This document shows, piece by piece, positions 45,744-54,852 of a stretch of 64,000 nt of DNA. The stretch's first letter is position 1. Each line of letters begins with the position of its first letter. A program made the position numbers and the translations under genes. This DNA is from Thaumasiovibrio sp047250365. GTDB lineage: Bacteria; Pseudomonadota; Gammaproteobacteria; Enterobacterales; Vibrionaceae. The notes beneath the pieces are model-generated. The model was not told where the DNA came from. It searched no databases and saw only the letters and a list, made by a program, of their open reading frames with translations. The stretch covers positions 1 through 64,000 of the forward strand of contig NZ_JBLBVL010000010.1 of NCBI RefSeq assembly GCF_047250365.1. Direction: 5' to 3'.

Positions 45744-46244
45744 TTTGCTTATCAAATTATCTAATTCCCACCAAACAGCCTCACACAACCCCTGACGATA
45801 ACAAGCCAGTTTGAAGTGGCGGTGTTCATCAACATATCTATGATAATGTTTTGCAGAAAGGTATCTACTTGCCCTAACATTGGCCAAGCGATCACACGCC
45901 TTAACGATGAGCGCCAATCTTGCTGGCTCCTCATAAATGTTCAAGCTGCGTAAACGATCATATGTACTATGTGTTCGCTCTTCTCTGGGCTTAGAGGCGT
46001 TGTCAGTCAAATACAGCACGGCATCGGCAATGGTAAAACCAAACTCTGCCGCAATTTCATCAACCGATGTATTTGTATCTTCCAACAGGTCATGTAACTG
46101 CGCAACAATCATTGCCTCTGAACCAAACGGCGTTGCAAGCTCTGCTACACGATCTAAGTGGTAGCTATAAGGGTTCTCACCATAACGTTGTCCCACGTGC
46201 CGAGATCTTGCTAACGTTCTGGCTCTTAGGTATCGATTGTTCAT
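45735..46244 (-). CDS. HD-domain phosphohydrolase (SpoT/MESH1-like)
   Basis: A 169-residue single-domain protein with the HD signature of (p)ppGpp hydrolases. RHVGQRYGENPYSYHLDRVAEL corresponds to the SpoT H-x-GQ-R-x-GePY-x-H pattern, QLHDLLEDT to the HDxxED metal site and ACDRLANVRAS to the DRLxN motif. There is no synthetase, TGS or ACT domain. Likely a small alarmone hydrolase; other nucleotides are possible. Start at ATG 46244 with AAGGTG. Confidence 0.75.
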   Translation of the reverse strand: MNNRYLRARTLARSRHVGQRYGENPYSYHLDRVAELATPFGSEAMIVAQLHDLLEDTNTSVDEIAAEFGFTIADAVLYLTDNASKPREERTHSTYDRLRSLNIYEEPARLALIVKACDRLANVRASRYLSAKHYHRYVDEHRHFKLACYRQGLCEAVWWELDNLISKGE

Positions 46245-46289
46245 CTTTATCACCTTCCATGCTAGACAAAGTAGACAGATCGTAACAAA

Positions 46290-46319
46290 AAAAACCCGCA
46301 TCAAGAACACTTAATACGG
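46290..46319 (-). terminator. Terminator of yoaH
   Basis: ACCCG...CGGGT stem; on the minus strand it is followed by eight Ts. It sits just beyond the yoaH stop. Confidence 0.75.
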
Positions 46320-46326
46320 GTATTTT

Positions 46327-46470
46327 TTAGTTTTCGTCTTTTTTCTGCTGGCGAATTTCACTCGCCACTTTCATGATAGCTTCGCCACTACTCATACCCT
46401 GTGCCATTAGGGCATGGATACGTTCTGCGGCTTCTTGCTGCTCTTCATGAGTTAAAGTCGGATCTGACAT
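46327..46470 (-). CDS. yoaH: YoaH/UPF0181 family protein
   Basis: A 47-residue helical protein. LTHEEQQEAAERIHALMAQGMSSGEAI matches UPF0181 (E. coli YoaH), whose function is unknown. GGAGG lies upstream of the ATG. Not obvious as a gene by length alone; identity is from the conserved pattern. Confidence 0.9.
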   Translation of the reverse strand: MSDPTLTHEEQQEAAERIHALMAQGMSSGEAIMKVASEIRQQKKDEN

Positions 46471-46571
46471 TCTAGCCTCCAGTATATCTAAAGCACAGTT
46501 TATGTCTTTGTCGACGCAGTGTCACGAGTTGTATACTTAAATTATCAATCAGACCTGATCATCATGGCAAA

Positions 46572-47447
46572 TTAGAACATACTGACATCAAGCTTATCTG
46601 GCGTGTGCAACTCAACTGGTTTGATCAAACGTTGAATCTCCTGCAGTTGCAGCCCACCCTGCCAACGCGTTTCGACTAAGCCAACACTAAGCCAATAACG
46701 TCCCGATTCCAACTCGGTGTCTTCAGGGTTAAATTCGGTAGGCAATCGACCTTGATGGCGCAAATTCCACTGAACAGATTGATAGAGCTTATCTAACGGG
46801 TAGATTTGTTGTTCTAACACGGAAGCTGGACAGGTTTTTAGCGGTAATGCATCTTTATCGATACGCCAACTGAGCGAGTCAACCCAACTAATTCTCTGTT
46901 TGGACTCACTTTCACCAAGAATTACCCAAGTAATCCAAGGAATTTCACCGCTCGTCGTTACCTTTAACTGATATAAACCACGAGGCAAAAGCGCTGAAAA
47001 ATGGCGGAAACTCATCTCAAAGTTGCCATCTTTTGCTACCGATGTTCGACCACTGACAATCGATGTGTCTGGCCAACGAACTAACTCGACATCTAGTGTG
47101 CTGCTTGTAGATACCCCTTTAAGATTAACGCTGTAATTAACTTGGTTAACATGCTGAATCGTTTCTCGTTGTAAACTAATTTCAGGCAACCATTCCGGCA
47201 AAAGAAGTTCATCAAGACTTCTACCACAGTCTACTGCGACCGCGGCAGAAAGCAGCCCATCTAAGTTCTCCTCAATGAGCAAGGTAGGTTGTTGTTGCCA
47301 TAGCTGTACCATTTGCTCAAAGCTGGCTGTTACTCTCCCAGATAAAAGGAGGCCATGCGCTGTAGCTAAAGGACCTTGGTCTTCGAACCAACGAGCATTA
47401 GTAAAAAACGATAAAAAAGCAGCAGTAACAACCAATAGCCGAAACAT
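46572..47447 (-). CDS. vxrC: VxrC-like DUF2861 protein
   Basis: A 291-residue exported protein with a signal peptide (MFRLLVVTAAFLSFFTNA) of the DUF2861 family. It is the third gene after the sensor kinase and regulator, as vxrC is in V. cholerae. It starts 3 bp after vxrB. vxrD and vxrE do not follow, as yoaH comes next on the same strand after 101 bp. Role in wall-stress response not known in detail. Confidence 0.85.
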   Translation of the reverse strand: MFRLLVVTAAFLSFFTNARWFEDQGPLATAHGLLLSGRVTASFEQMVQLWQQQPTLLIEENLDGLLSAAVAVDCGRSLDELLLPEWLPEISLQRETIQHVNQVNYSVNLKGVSTSSTLDVELVRWPDTSIVSGRTSVAKDGNFEMSFRHFSALLPRGLYQLKVTTSGEIPWITWVILGESESKQRISWVDSLSWRIDKDALPLKTCPASVLEQQIYPLDKLYQSVQWNLRHQGRLPTEFNPEDTELESGRYWLSVGLVETRWQGGLQLQEIQRLIKPVELHTPDKLDVSMF

Positions 47448-47449
47448 AA

Positions 47450-48115
47450 CTAACTTGCTTTCATCCGGTAACCAACACCACGCAACGTTTCAATGCTGAT
47501 CCCTTTCAGTTTTTGTCGTAACTGTAAGATATGTGTATCGACAGTACGCGTTGTTGGATAATGATTATAACCCCAAACATGATCGAGCAATTCATCACGC
47601 GTGAAGACACGACCAACGTGTTTAGCTAAGAAATAGAGAAGATCGAATTCTGTTCGCGTTAATGTGACTTTCTCTCCATCCACGATGACTTCACGGCTTT
47701 CTACATCAATACTAACCGGCTCAACCACTAATAGCTCTGGGGCTTCCCCATCATCATTTTGAGTATGGCGTAACTGGCTACGAATACGCGCCAATAACTC
47801 TTGTTCAGCAAATGGCTTGGTTAAGTAGTCATTGGCTCCTGAGTCTAAACCACGAACACGATCATCAACCGATACCATCGCTGTCAGTAAAATGACAGGT
47901 AACTTCTTAAGTTTTAGCCAGTTATCTAGAAAGTCTAACGAGTCACCTTCGGGTAACTGTCGGTCTAAAATAACTAAATCCGCACTGTTCCAGAGTGCAG
48001 GCACAGCCTCAGCACACTCTGCATGGACACAATCATACCCGGCGTCTTTCAATACAGCCAATAGACCAACGGCCAGGTTCATGTCATCTTCAACCAGTAG
48101 GAGTTTTTGGTTCAC
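47450..48115 (-). CDS. vxrB: Response regulator VxrB
   Basis: An OmpR-family regulator of 221 residues. Receiver with DLVILDRQLPEGD (Asp51) and LLTAM, then a winged-helix DNA-binding domain (RTEFDLLYFLAKHVGRVFTRDELLDHVWGYN). GTG start overlapping the end of vxrA, GGAGAT upstream. In V. cholerae VxrAB responds to cell-wall damage and controls type VI secretion and biofilm genes. Confidence 0.92.
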   Translation of the reverse strand: MNQKLLLVEDDMNLAVGLLAVLKDAGYDCVHAECAEAVPALWNSADLVILDRQLPEGDSLDFLDNWLKLKKLPVILLTAMVSVDDRVRGLDSGANDYLTKPFAEQELLARIRSQLRHTQNDDGEAPELLVVEPVSIDVESREVIVDGEKVTLTRTEFDLLYFLAKHVGRVFTRDELLDHVWGYNHYPTTRTVDTHILQLRQKLKGISIETLRGVGYRMKAS

Positions 48116-49520
48116 AAGGAATCTCCACTACAAATGTTGTTGGGGGGCCCTGTAATGATATCTTACCCCCCATACGTTTAATCATTGACTCTACAATTGT
48201 CAGCCCTAGGCCCATGCCTCGTTCGCTAACAAACGGTTTACGTATCCGTGGCCAATCTTTTGCACTTAAATGCCCTTGGTCACAAATACGTATTACAATC
48301 CTTCCATTGGAACTTTTTGTCTCCAATGTCATTGGTGCTAAGCCATATTTTTGTCCATTTGCTAATAAATTACTCAAACATGTTGCTAACCAATAAACAT
48401 TTATATCTACAGCACAGTCTTTACCCAGTGACAATGAGACCTCAAATGGCTCACAGACAAACTCCACCCATTCGTTAAACGACGGGACATGCTCAACGCT
48501 TAACTGTCCCTGCGTTGATTGCAAATAGTCCTTGCTCGCCTCTGCTAACTGCTTTAATCGTCGTGAGTCTTCACACAATCGTCTAAATTCATCATATACC
48601 GATTCCGGCAATGTATCGAATTCTCGCCGAAAGCCTTCTACCGTAAGGCCTAAACTGGCAATCGGTGTTCTTAACTCGTGGGTTAAAATCTGCAACACTA
48701 GCATTCTTTCTGCTAACATCTTTTGATGATCTTTATACCGGTGATAGCCGTAACCGGATAAAAACACAACGTTTAAACTAATCAATAGAATTGCTAAGTA
48801 ATAAGGCCACTTAGCTTGCTCTTCACTTTGCCAGCAAATGTTGCCACTATAGGTTACGCAATATTCTACGTCTCTCACTAAGTTAAATGTTAGCTTGTAA
48901 CGCTCTAATGTTTTCGTCCAAATATTCTGATCATAGAGCTTATACCTATCTTCATGTCTTACCCACAACTCATCGCCAGCCAGTAAAAAGTCGGCGCCTG
49001 CAATTAAAGATCGTAGTGCGTCTTCAGGCATAGTTTGTAAACGATAGAGTAGAGAGCCATCCTCTCCCAAAGACCGTTCGCTAATATGGAAAAACGGAAG
49101 TAACTCTTCATGGCGCTCGGGGAAAAGCGCAACATAACGTCGAGCAAACGATCCACCACCGGGGTGTATATAGCCAGCACGCGCAAACCAACCAACAGGT
49201 AATACAATGCGATTACACATTGCCCTTGTAAAAACAACTGGTTGGGTTACTAAAGGGTTTACAGGCCACGGCCCTTTGCAGTTCTGAGCATTTTGATACA
49301 ATCGCTGTAACGCATCAATCGGGTATTTAGCCGTTTGTGGAAGCTGATATTCCGGCAACAGTAAAGCCTCAGGGAAATTTACCTGAAACTGTCGATAATC
49401 GTAATCCGTAATGCTCTGCTCTACCGCAAAATCCGCTTTGATCATTTCTAAGCGTTGCGGAACCGTGGTTGCCTTTGCCACGTGAGAAAACACTAGAATG
49501 CATACTACAAGCCATCTCAT
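48090..49520 (-). CDS. vxrA: Sensor histidine kinase VxrA
   Basis: A 476-residue sensor kinase. Signal peptide, a periplasmic sensor of the DUF3404 type (about residues 18-237) with several cysteines, one TM segment (238-258), then HisKA with His281 in LTHELRTPIASL, N-box LSNLLANGQKYG and GMGLGLTIVESM. The vxr system senses envelope/wall damage. The ribosome site is weak. A 16-bp palindrome lies directly upstream. Confidence 0.92.
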   Translation of the reverse strand: MRWLVVCILVFSHVAKATTVPQRLEMIKADFAVEQSITDYDYRQFQVNFPEALLLPEYQLPQTAKYPIDALQRLYQNAQNCKGPWPVNPLVTQPVVFTRAMCNRIVLPVGWFARAGYIHPGGGSFARRYVALFPERHEELLPFFHISERSLGEDGSLLYRLQTMPEDALRSLIAGADFLLAGDELWVRHEDRYKLYDQNIWTKTLERYKLTFNLVRDVEYCVTYSGNICWQSEEQAKWPYYLAILLISLNVVFLSGYGYHRYKDHQKMLAERMLVLQILTHELRTPIASLGLTVEGFRREFDTLPESVYDEFRRLCEDSRRLKQLAEASKDYLQSTQGQLSVEHVPSFNEWVEFVCEPFEVSLSLGKDCAVDINVYWLATCLSNLLANGQKYGLAPMTLETKSSNGRIVIRICDQGHLSAKDWPRIRKPFVSERGMGLGLTIVESMIKRMGGKISLQGPPTTFVVEIPCEPKTPTG

Positions 49521-49526
49521 ATAAAA

Positions 49527-49542
49527 ATGGTAACACTACCAT
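49527..49542. promoter_or_regulatory. Palindrome before vxrA start
   Basis: ATGGTA-ACAC-TACCAT, perfect arms, ending 6 bp from the vxrA start codon. Could be an operator or a hairpin limiting translation. Confidence 0.4.
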
Positions 49543-49569
49543 CAGTGGAAATGTCAGCTTTTCGTGAAG

Positions 49570-49593
49570 AAAAGGGGCTTTACTGCCCCTTTT
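49570..49593. terminator. Terminator of pntAB
   Basis: AAAAGGGGC and GCCCCTTTT with loop TTTACT. On the minus strand it follows pntB and separates pntAB from vxrABC. Confidence 0.85.
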
Positions 49594-49604
49594 ATCGACT
49601 TAGG

Positions 49605-50981
49605 TTATAATTTGGATGAAATTTCGACACATGTTGCTTTCGCATCACCAAATAACATGGCTGAATTGTCTTTAAAGAACAGAGGATTTTGTACACCGGC
49701 ATAGCCTGTGTTCATCGAACGTTTAAACACAATCACCTGTTTTGCGTTCCACACTTCTAATACTGGCATTCCTGCTATCGGACTCCCCGGATCTTCTTGC
49801 GCAGCTGGGTTAACCGTATCATTCGCACCAATCACGAGTACCACATCCGTTTCTTTGAAATCGCTGTTGATTTCGTCCATTTCTAAAACAATATCGTATG
49901 GCACTTTAGCCTCAGCGAGCAACACATTCATGTGCCCGGGTAAACGTCCAGCGACGGGATGAATACCAAATCTAACCTCGACACCACGCTGTCGCAACTT
50001 ATCTGTAATTTCGTGGACTGGGTATTGCGCTTGTGCGACAGCCATGCCATATCCAGGAGTAATAATGACACTCTTTGCCTCTTGCAATAACTCGACCACT
50101 TCATCAATGGAAGTTTCTCGGTGAGAGCCATAAGATTGCTCATCCGCCGAAGCTGTCCCATCGCTGCCAAAGCCCCCTGCAATAACAGAAATAAACGAGC
50201 GGTTCATTGCTTTACACATAATATAAGAAAGAATTGCGCCTGAGGAACCAACCAGTGCCCCTGTCACAATCAGCAAATTATTCGCCAACATAAAACCAGC
50301 CGCAGCCGCAGCCCAGCCGGAGTATGAGTTCAGCATTGAAACCACGACAGGCATATCGGCACCACCAATGGATGCAACCAGGTGATAACCCACCGCTAAA
50401 GCAATGATCGTAGCGACAATCAATACAAACGCCGATCCTTCTACTTGAACAAAAATATACAGCAGGATTAACGATACAATAAGCGCGGCTAAATTCATCT
50501 TATGACGATGAGGTAACATTAGTGGTTTACTGGAAATCAAGCCACGCAACTTACCAAATGCCACCAGCGACCCCGTAAAGGTAATACCACCGATAACCAC
50601 CCCTAAAAAGATTTCAATCAGATGAATATTGAGCATTGCTCCCGTTAGTTCACCATGATGCAGGTAGGTATTAAAACCAACCAACACTGCCGCTAAACCA
50701 ACAAAACTATGCAGCATTGCCACCAGCTCTGGCATTTCGGTCATCTCAACTTTCTTCGCGTAGTAGATGCCAATCGCTGCACCTATCAACATCGCAATCA
50801 AAATAAGCCCAGTACTTTGTGAATACGGACCAAAAATCGTTGCGATTAACGCGATCGCCATCCCCATAATGCCATAATAGTTACCCATTCTTGCGGTTTC
50901 TTGCTTTGACAGACCTGCCAAACTCAAAATAAACAACACGGCAGCAATGAGATACGCAGCCTGTACTATTCCTTCAGACAT
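49605..50981 (-). CDS. pntB: NAD(P) transhydrogenase subunit beta
   Basis: Membrane and NADP-binding subunit of the proton-translocating transhydrogenase, 458 residues. An N-terminal block of about nine helices is followed by the NADP domain (VIITPGYGMAVAQAQYPV, GANDTVNPAAQEDP, FKRSMNTGYAGVQNPLF). Follows pntA after 13 bp. The pump makes NADPH from NADH using the proton gradient. Confidence 0.97.
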   Translation of the reverse strand: MSEGIVQAAYLIAAVLFILSLAGLSKQETARMGNYYGIMGMAIALIATIFGPYSQSTGLILIAMLIGAAIGIYYAKKVEMTEMPELVAMLHSFVGLAAVLVGFNTYLHHGELTGAMLNIHLIEIFLGVVIGGITFTGSLVAFGKLRGLISSKPLMLPHRHKMNLAALIVSLILLYIFVQVEGSAFVLIVATIIALAVGYHLVASIGGADMPVVVSMLNSYSGWAAAAAGFMLANNLLIVTGALVGSSGAILSYIMCKAMNRSFISVIAGGFGSDGTASADEQSYGSHRETSIDEVVELLQEAKSVIITPGYGMAVAQAQYPVHEITDKLRQRGVEVRFGIHPVAGRLPGHMNVLLAEAKVPYDIVLEMDEINSDFKETDVVLVIGANDTVNPAAQEDPGSPIAGMPVLEVWNAKQVIVFKRSMNTGYAGVQNPLFFKDNSAMLFGDAKATCVEISSKL

Positions 50982-50994
50982 GTTCCACTCCTTA

Positions 50995-52545
50995 TTATCG
51001 ATCCTTACGGAACATTTCCAGCATACGTTTCGTTACTGTAAATCCACCAAAAATATTAATACTCGCAATCAGCACCGCAATAAATGCCAATACACTCACC
51101 AATCCATGACCTTGACCGATTTGCAATAGCGCACCAACAATGATGATGCCTGAAATCGCATTCGTTACTGACATTAAGGGCGTATGTAATGCATGAGTAA
51201 CATTCCAAACAACGTAATACCCCACCACGCAAGACAATACGAACACGGTGAAATGCGTTAAAAATTCAGCGGGAGAATAATGCGCAATAAAACCAAAGAC
51301 CGCGATGGCAGCAGACACCAAGAGGGCTTTTTTTAGCGGTGACGGAGGGGCTTCCTCACGCTGCTGTTTTAGTGGCACTTCAACAACCTCGGGCGCACTT
51401 TGAACAGAGACTTTAATTGGTGGAGCAGGCCATGTTAGCTCACCATCACGAACAACGGTTAAACCACGAATAACCTCATCGTCAAAATCGACATTTATTT
51501 CGCCATTTTTCTCTGGGCACAATAGCTTAATAAGGTTAACCAAGTTGGTAGAATAAAGCTGAGAGGATTGCGTCGGTAGTCGAGAAACCATATCGGTATA
51601 GCCGATCACTTTAACGCCATTCTCTGTCGTAATAACTTGATCCGCGACTGTGTATTCGCAGTTCCCCCCATTGGCAGCCGCAAGATCAACAATCACGCTG
51701 CCTGCCTGCATCGAGTCCACCATCTCTTTAGTAATTAGCCGTGGCGCTGGCCGACCCGGGATCAAGGCTGTTGTGACGATAATATCGACCTCTTTGGCTT
51801 GCGCTGCATACAAAGCCTCGGCCGCGCGGTTAAACTCCTCAGACATCTCTTTAGCATAACCGTCGCCACTGCCCGCTACCTCATCGATATCAACAGATAA
51901 AAACTCAGCGCCCATACTTTCAACCTGCTCTTTAACTTCAGGACGAACATCAAACGCACGTACAATGGCACCTAAACTGCCTGCCGCCCCAATGGCAGCA
52001 AGACCTGCTACCCCCGCTCCAGCTATCAGCACTTTCGCTGGAGGAACTTTTCCTGCCGCAGTAATTTGCCCAGTAAAGAAGCGTCCGAACTCGTGCGCAG
52101 CTTCTACTACAGCACGATACCCAGCAATATTTGCCATCGAGCTTAAGGCATCTAATGCCTGCGCACGGGATATACGCGGAACAGCATCCATCGCCATCAC
52201 CGTCAACTGCCGCTCTGCTAATCGATTAAGCAGTTCCTCTTGTTGGGCTGGCCAAATAAAGCTCACCAAAGACGCGCCTTCTTTCATTAGGCTTACTTCG
52301 TCAAGCTCTTCTTCTATCTGGGGTGCGTTAACCTTAAATACTATGTCGCTTTGCCACACTTCTGGTGCAGGGATAATATCGGCACCCACTTCAATGTAAG
52401 CGGCGTCGTCAAAGCTAGCGGCTAGCCCTGCATTACTTTCAAGCACAACGTCAAATCCAAGCTGAATCAGTTGTGTCACTGTTTTTGGGGTTGCAGCTAC
52501 CCTATTCTCACCAACAAGGGTTTCTTTAGGTATTCCTATTTGCAT
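50995..52545 (-). CDS. pntA: NAD(P) transhydrogenase subunit alpha
   Basis: NAD-binding subunit, 516 residues. MQIGIPKETLVGENRVAATPKTV begins the alanine-dehydrogenase-like domain; KVLIAGAGVAGLAAIGAAGSLGAIVRAFD is the Rossmann nucleotide loop. A proline-rich linker near 390-405 leads to four C-terminal helices. Forms the pump with PntB. Confidence 0.97.
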   Translation of the reverse strand: MQIGIPKETLVGENRVAATPKTVTQLIQLGFDVVLESNAGLAASFDDAAYIEVGADIIPAPEVWQSDIVFKVNAPQIEEELDEVSLMKEGASLVSFIWPAQQEELLNRLAERQLTVMAMDAVPRISRAQALDALSSMANIAGYRAVVEAAHEFGRFFTGQITAAGKVPPAKVLIAGAGVAGLAAIGAAGSLGAIVRAFDVRPEVKEQVESMGAEFLSVDIDEVAGSGDGYAKEMSEEFNRAAEALYAAQAKEVDIIVTTALIPGRPAPRLITKEMVDSMQAGSVIVDLAAANGGNCEYTVADQVITTENGVKVIGYTDMVSRLPTQSSQLYSTNLVNLIKLLCPEKNGEINVDFDDEVIRGLTVVRDGELTWPAPPIKVSVQSAPEVVEVPLKQQREEAPPSPLKKALLVSAAIAVFGFIAHYSPAEFLTHFTVFVLSCVVGYYVVWNVTHALHTPLMSVTNAISGIIIVGALLQIGQGHGLVSVLAFIAVLIASINIFGGFTVTKRMLEMFRKDR

Positions 52546-52826
52546 TGTCTATCCTTAACGTAACTCAATTAAACATCCAAAATGAGTGCAACATAGCTTG
52601 GGTCGATACCCTAGCGCCGCTCACTACGATGTTCTTCCTTTATAGCGCCAACAGATGAAATAACGCGTAACATATTGTTACAGCCCATATTCTAGGATAG
52701 CTTGATAAGTAAAAATGTGCGATAGGCTGCATAGATAAATATAAAATTTGCACAGCGAAAGGCACGTCATTCAGGGTTGCATGACATGCGATACCAACAG
52801 AGGAAGGTAAAAGAGAGTGAAAATAG
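52546..52826. other. Gap upstream of pntA, no gene found
   Basis: Promoter region of pntA. Includes AT-rich stretches but no recognisable RNA motif or palindrome beyond the hairpin to its right. Confidence 0.5.
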
Positions 52827-52864
52827 AATAAGTCATAGTAAACAGACTGTTACTACGACTTATT
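52827..52864 (-). terminator. Long hairpin after the YfeH-like gene
   Basis: A 15-bp stem with one mismatch: AATAAGTCATAGTAA and TTACTACGACTTATT around an eight-base loop. Followed on the minus strand by TATTTTC. Likely terminator or 3' stability element of the gene ending at 52887. Confidence 0.65.
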
Positions 52865-52886
52865 TGACCGTGTTTTATAGAAGAGA

Positions 52887-53876
52887 CTATTTCGCTACCG
52901 TTTCAGCTAACTGCCTTGCAGCATAACGGTTGGCCAAAATGGCACAGTAAAATATTTGCATAGGGTGATAGAACATAATTGGTAGCAAGATCATACCCAG
53001 CATAGGATCAGCACCAAAAATAACTTTCGCCATCGGCACCCCAGCAGCCAACGTCTTCTTAGTTCCACAGAAAACAGCCGCAATTTCGTCTTCTTTGCTA
53101 AAACCAATACGTTTTGCAACCCAAGTAATAGTATGCGCGGCTAGCATCAACACAGCAAAAGAGAGTACCAAAGCAACCAATAGAGCCGCATATGAAAAAC
53201 CATTCCAGATTTCCTGTGCCACTGAGTCACTAAATGCATTAAAAACAATTAATAGAATAACGTTCTTATCAACTTTATTAACAACATTTTTATGCTTATC
53301 TAAAAATGGCTTTAATACCGGACGCAGTAGTTGTCCAGCTACCATTGGCAACAATAATAAACGCGAGATTGACAAAACAGTCCCAAGCAAGTCCATCTCA
53401 ACGCCATCTAGCCCCATAAAGACCTGAATCAGGGCTGGGGTAATGAACACACCAATAACCCCAGAAAGAGAAGCGTTAAATATCGCTCCCGGTACATTTC
53501 CTTTTGCGATACTTGTCATCGCGACAGATGACGATATCGTACTTGGCAAGACAAATAAGTAGCAAAAGCCAAATGCCAAGGCACTCGGCATCATAATATG
53601 TAGCACTGGACCAAAAACAACCCAAAGCAGTGGGTAAGCGACAAATGTCGCGGCTTGAACAAAAATATGGAGCCGCCAATTGCTGACGCCCGCTTTTATC
53701 GCCTGAGGAGATAAACCAATACCATGTAAGAAGAAAATGGCTGCAATACCAAAACCTGTTACAGTGTCGAGATGAAGTACACCGCCAGAACGCCCCACAT
53801 TAGGGATCAGCCCCGCCAATACAATAGCGACCACCATCCCGACCAAGAACCACTCTTTCTTTATCACTTTTACCAC
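52887..53876 (-). CDS. YfeH-like bile acid:sodium symporter family transporter
   Basis: A 329-residue membrane protein of the SBF-like group (PF13593), about ten helices. FFLHGIGLSPQAIKAG and FVLPSTISSSVAMTSIAKGNVPGAIFNA are characteristic. GTG start with a weak ribosome site. Divergent from an AraC regulator 92 bp away, which probably controls it. Substrate unknown. Confidence 0.88.
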   Translation of the reverse strand: MVKVIKKEWFLVGMVVAIVLAGLIPNVGRSGGVLHLDTVTGFGIAAIFFLHGIGLSPQAIKAGVSNWRLHIFVQAATFVAYPLLWVVFGPVLHIMMPSALAFGFCYLFVLPSTISSSVAMTSIAKGNVPGAIFNASLSGVIGVFITPALIQVFMGLDGVEMDLLGTVLSISRLLLLPMVAGQLLRPVLKPFLDKHKNVVNKVDKNVILLIVFNAFSDSVAQEIWNGFSYAALLVALVLSFAVLMLAAHTITWVAKRIGFSKEDEIAAVFCGTKKTLAAGVPMAKVIFGADPMLGMILLPIMFYHPMQIFYCAILANRYAARQLAETVAK

Positions 53877-53968
53877 GTTAATCGCATTCCATTCGTTGCC
53901 ATCATTGATCAGTCACGTTATCGTACGCTTTTCTCTATTTCCTACAACCGATAATAGGACAACAAATA

Positions 53969-54769
53969 GTGACAAAAGGACATCGACGGCAAATTCCTTC
54001 GTTAGAGGCTCTGCCACACCCTATTTATGCAAGGCCTGAAAGTTGGGGTAGAGAAGGAAGTACGACAGAATGGCACTGCCATTGCTGGGGGCAGCTCACC
54101 TATGCTAGCCAAGGCGTACTGAGTGTTTCCACGAACGACGGTTACTATACCGCTCCCCCACAGTTTGCCATTTGGGTTCCTTCACATACTCAGCACAAGG
54201 TGATTTCTACGGGCGCAGCAACGATGCAAAGTTTATATGTGGACAATCGTCTTCTCCGCGAGGAAAAATGGGCGTTTCCCTTCGTGTGTAAAGTTACCCC
54301 CCTGTGCCGAGAATTAATTGTTCGTTTCTGTCAATCAGACCCTGATTATACGCAGAGCGAACAACAGTCACGCCTTGTGCAAGTCCTCATCGATGAGCTA
54401 AATCAGTTAAAAGAGAACCACAGTAAATTAATGATGCCGAAAGATACAAGGTTGGTTACACTGTGCCGTTACCTTCAGGCCCATCCAGATAGTCAATTAA
54501 GCATCGAAGCGTTAGGGGAAAAAATAAATCTCACTGGCCGAAGTATCAGCCGCCACTTTCGTGCCGAAACCGGGATAACCTTCCAGCAATGGCGTCAACG
54601 ACTGCGTTTATACCATGCTTTGTCTCTGCTAGAGTCAGGTGACAGCGTCACCAATGTCGCGTTAGAGTGTGGTTATGATTCAATTTCCGCCTTTGTCGCC
54701 GCATTTAAAAAACATTTTGGTATTACACCTGGACAGTTCTTTCCTTCAGACCCCAAGTCGCCGTTATAA
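53969..54769 (+). CDS. AraC family regulator
   Basis: A 266-residue regulator with cupin N-terminus (EWHCHCWGQLTYASQGVLSVSTNDG, then IWVPSHTQHKV) and a full double HTH domain (LSIEALGEKINLTGRSISRHFRAETGITFQQWRQRLRLYHALSLLESG and ALECGYDSISAFVAAFKKHFGITPGQF). GTG start with AGGAC. Likely regulator of the divergent YfeH-like gene. The next gene begins within 90 bp. Confidence 0.92.
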   Translation: MTKGHRRQIPSLEALPHPIYARPESWGREGSTTEWHCHCWGQLTYASQGVLSVSTNDGYYTAPPQFAIWVPSHTQHKVISTGAATMQSLYVDNRLLREEKWAFPFVCKVTPLCRELIVRFCQSDPDYTQSEQQSRLVQVLIDELNQLKENHSKLMMPKDTRLVTLCRYLQAHPDSQLSIEALGEKINLTGRSISRHFRAETGITFQQWRQRLRLYHALSLLESGDSVTNVALECGYDSISAFVAAFKKHFGITPGQFFPSDPKSPL

Positions 54770-54852
54770 TCGCCGCAGTATTGCAATGGTTTAGCTCTAA
54801 GGACTTTTTCGCTAAAATTCTGCCAGTAATTCACGATAAGGACAGTGTCACC

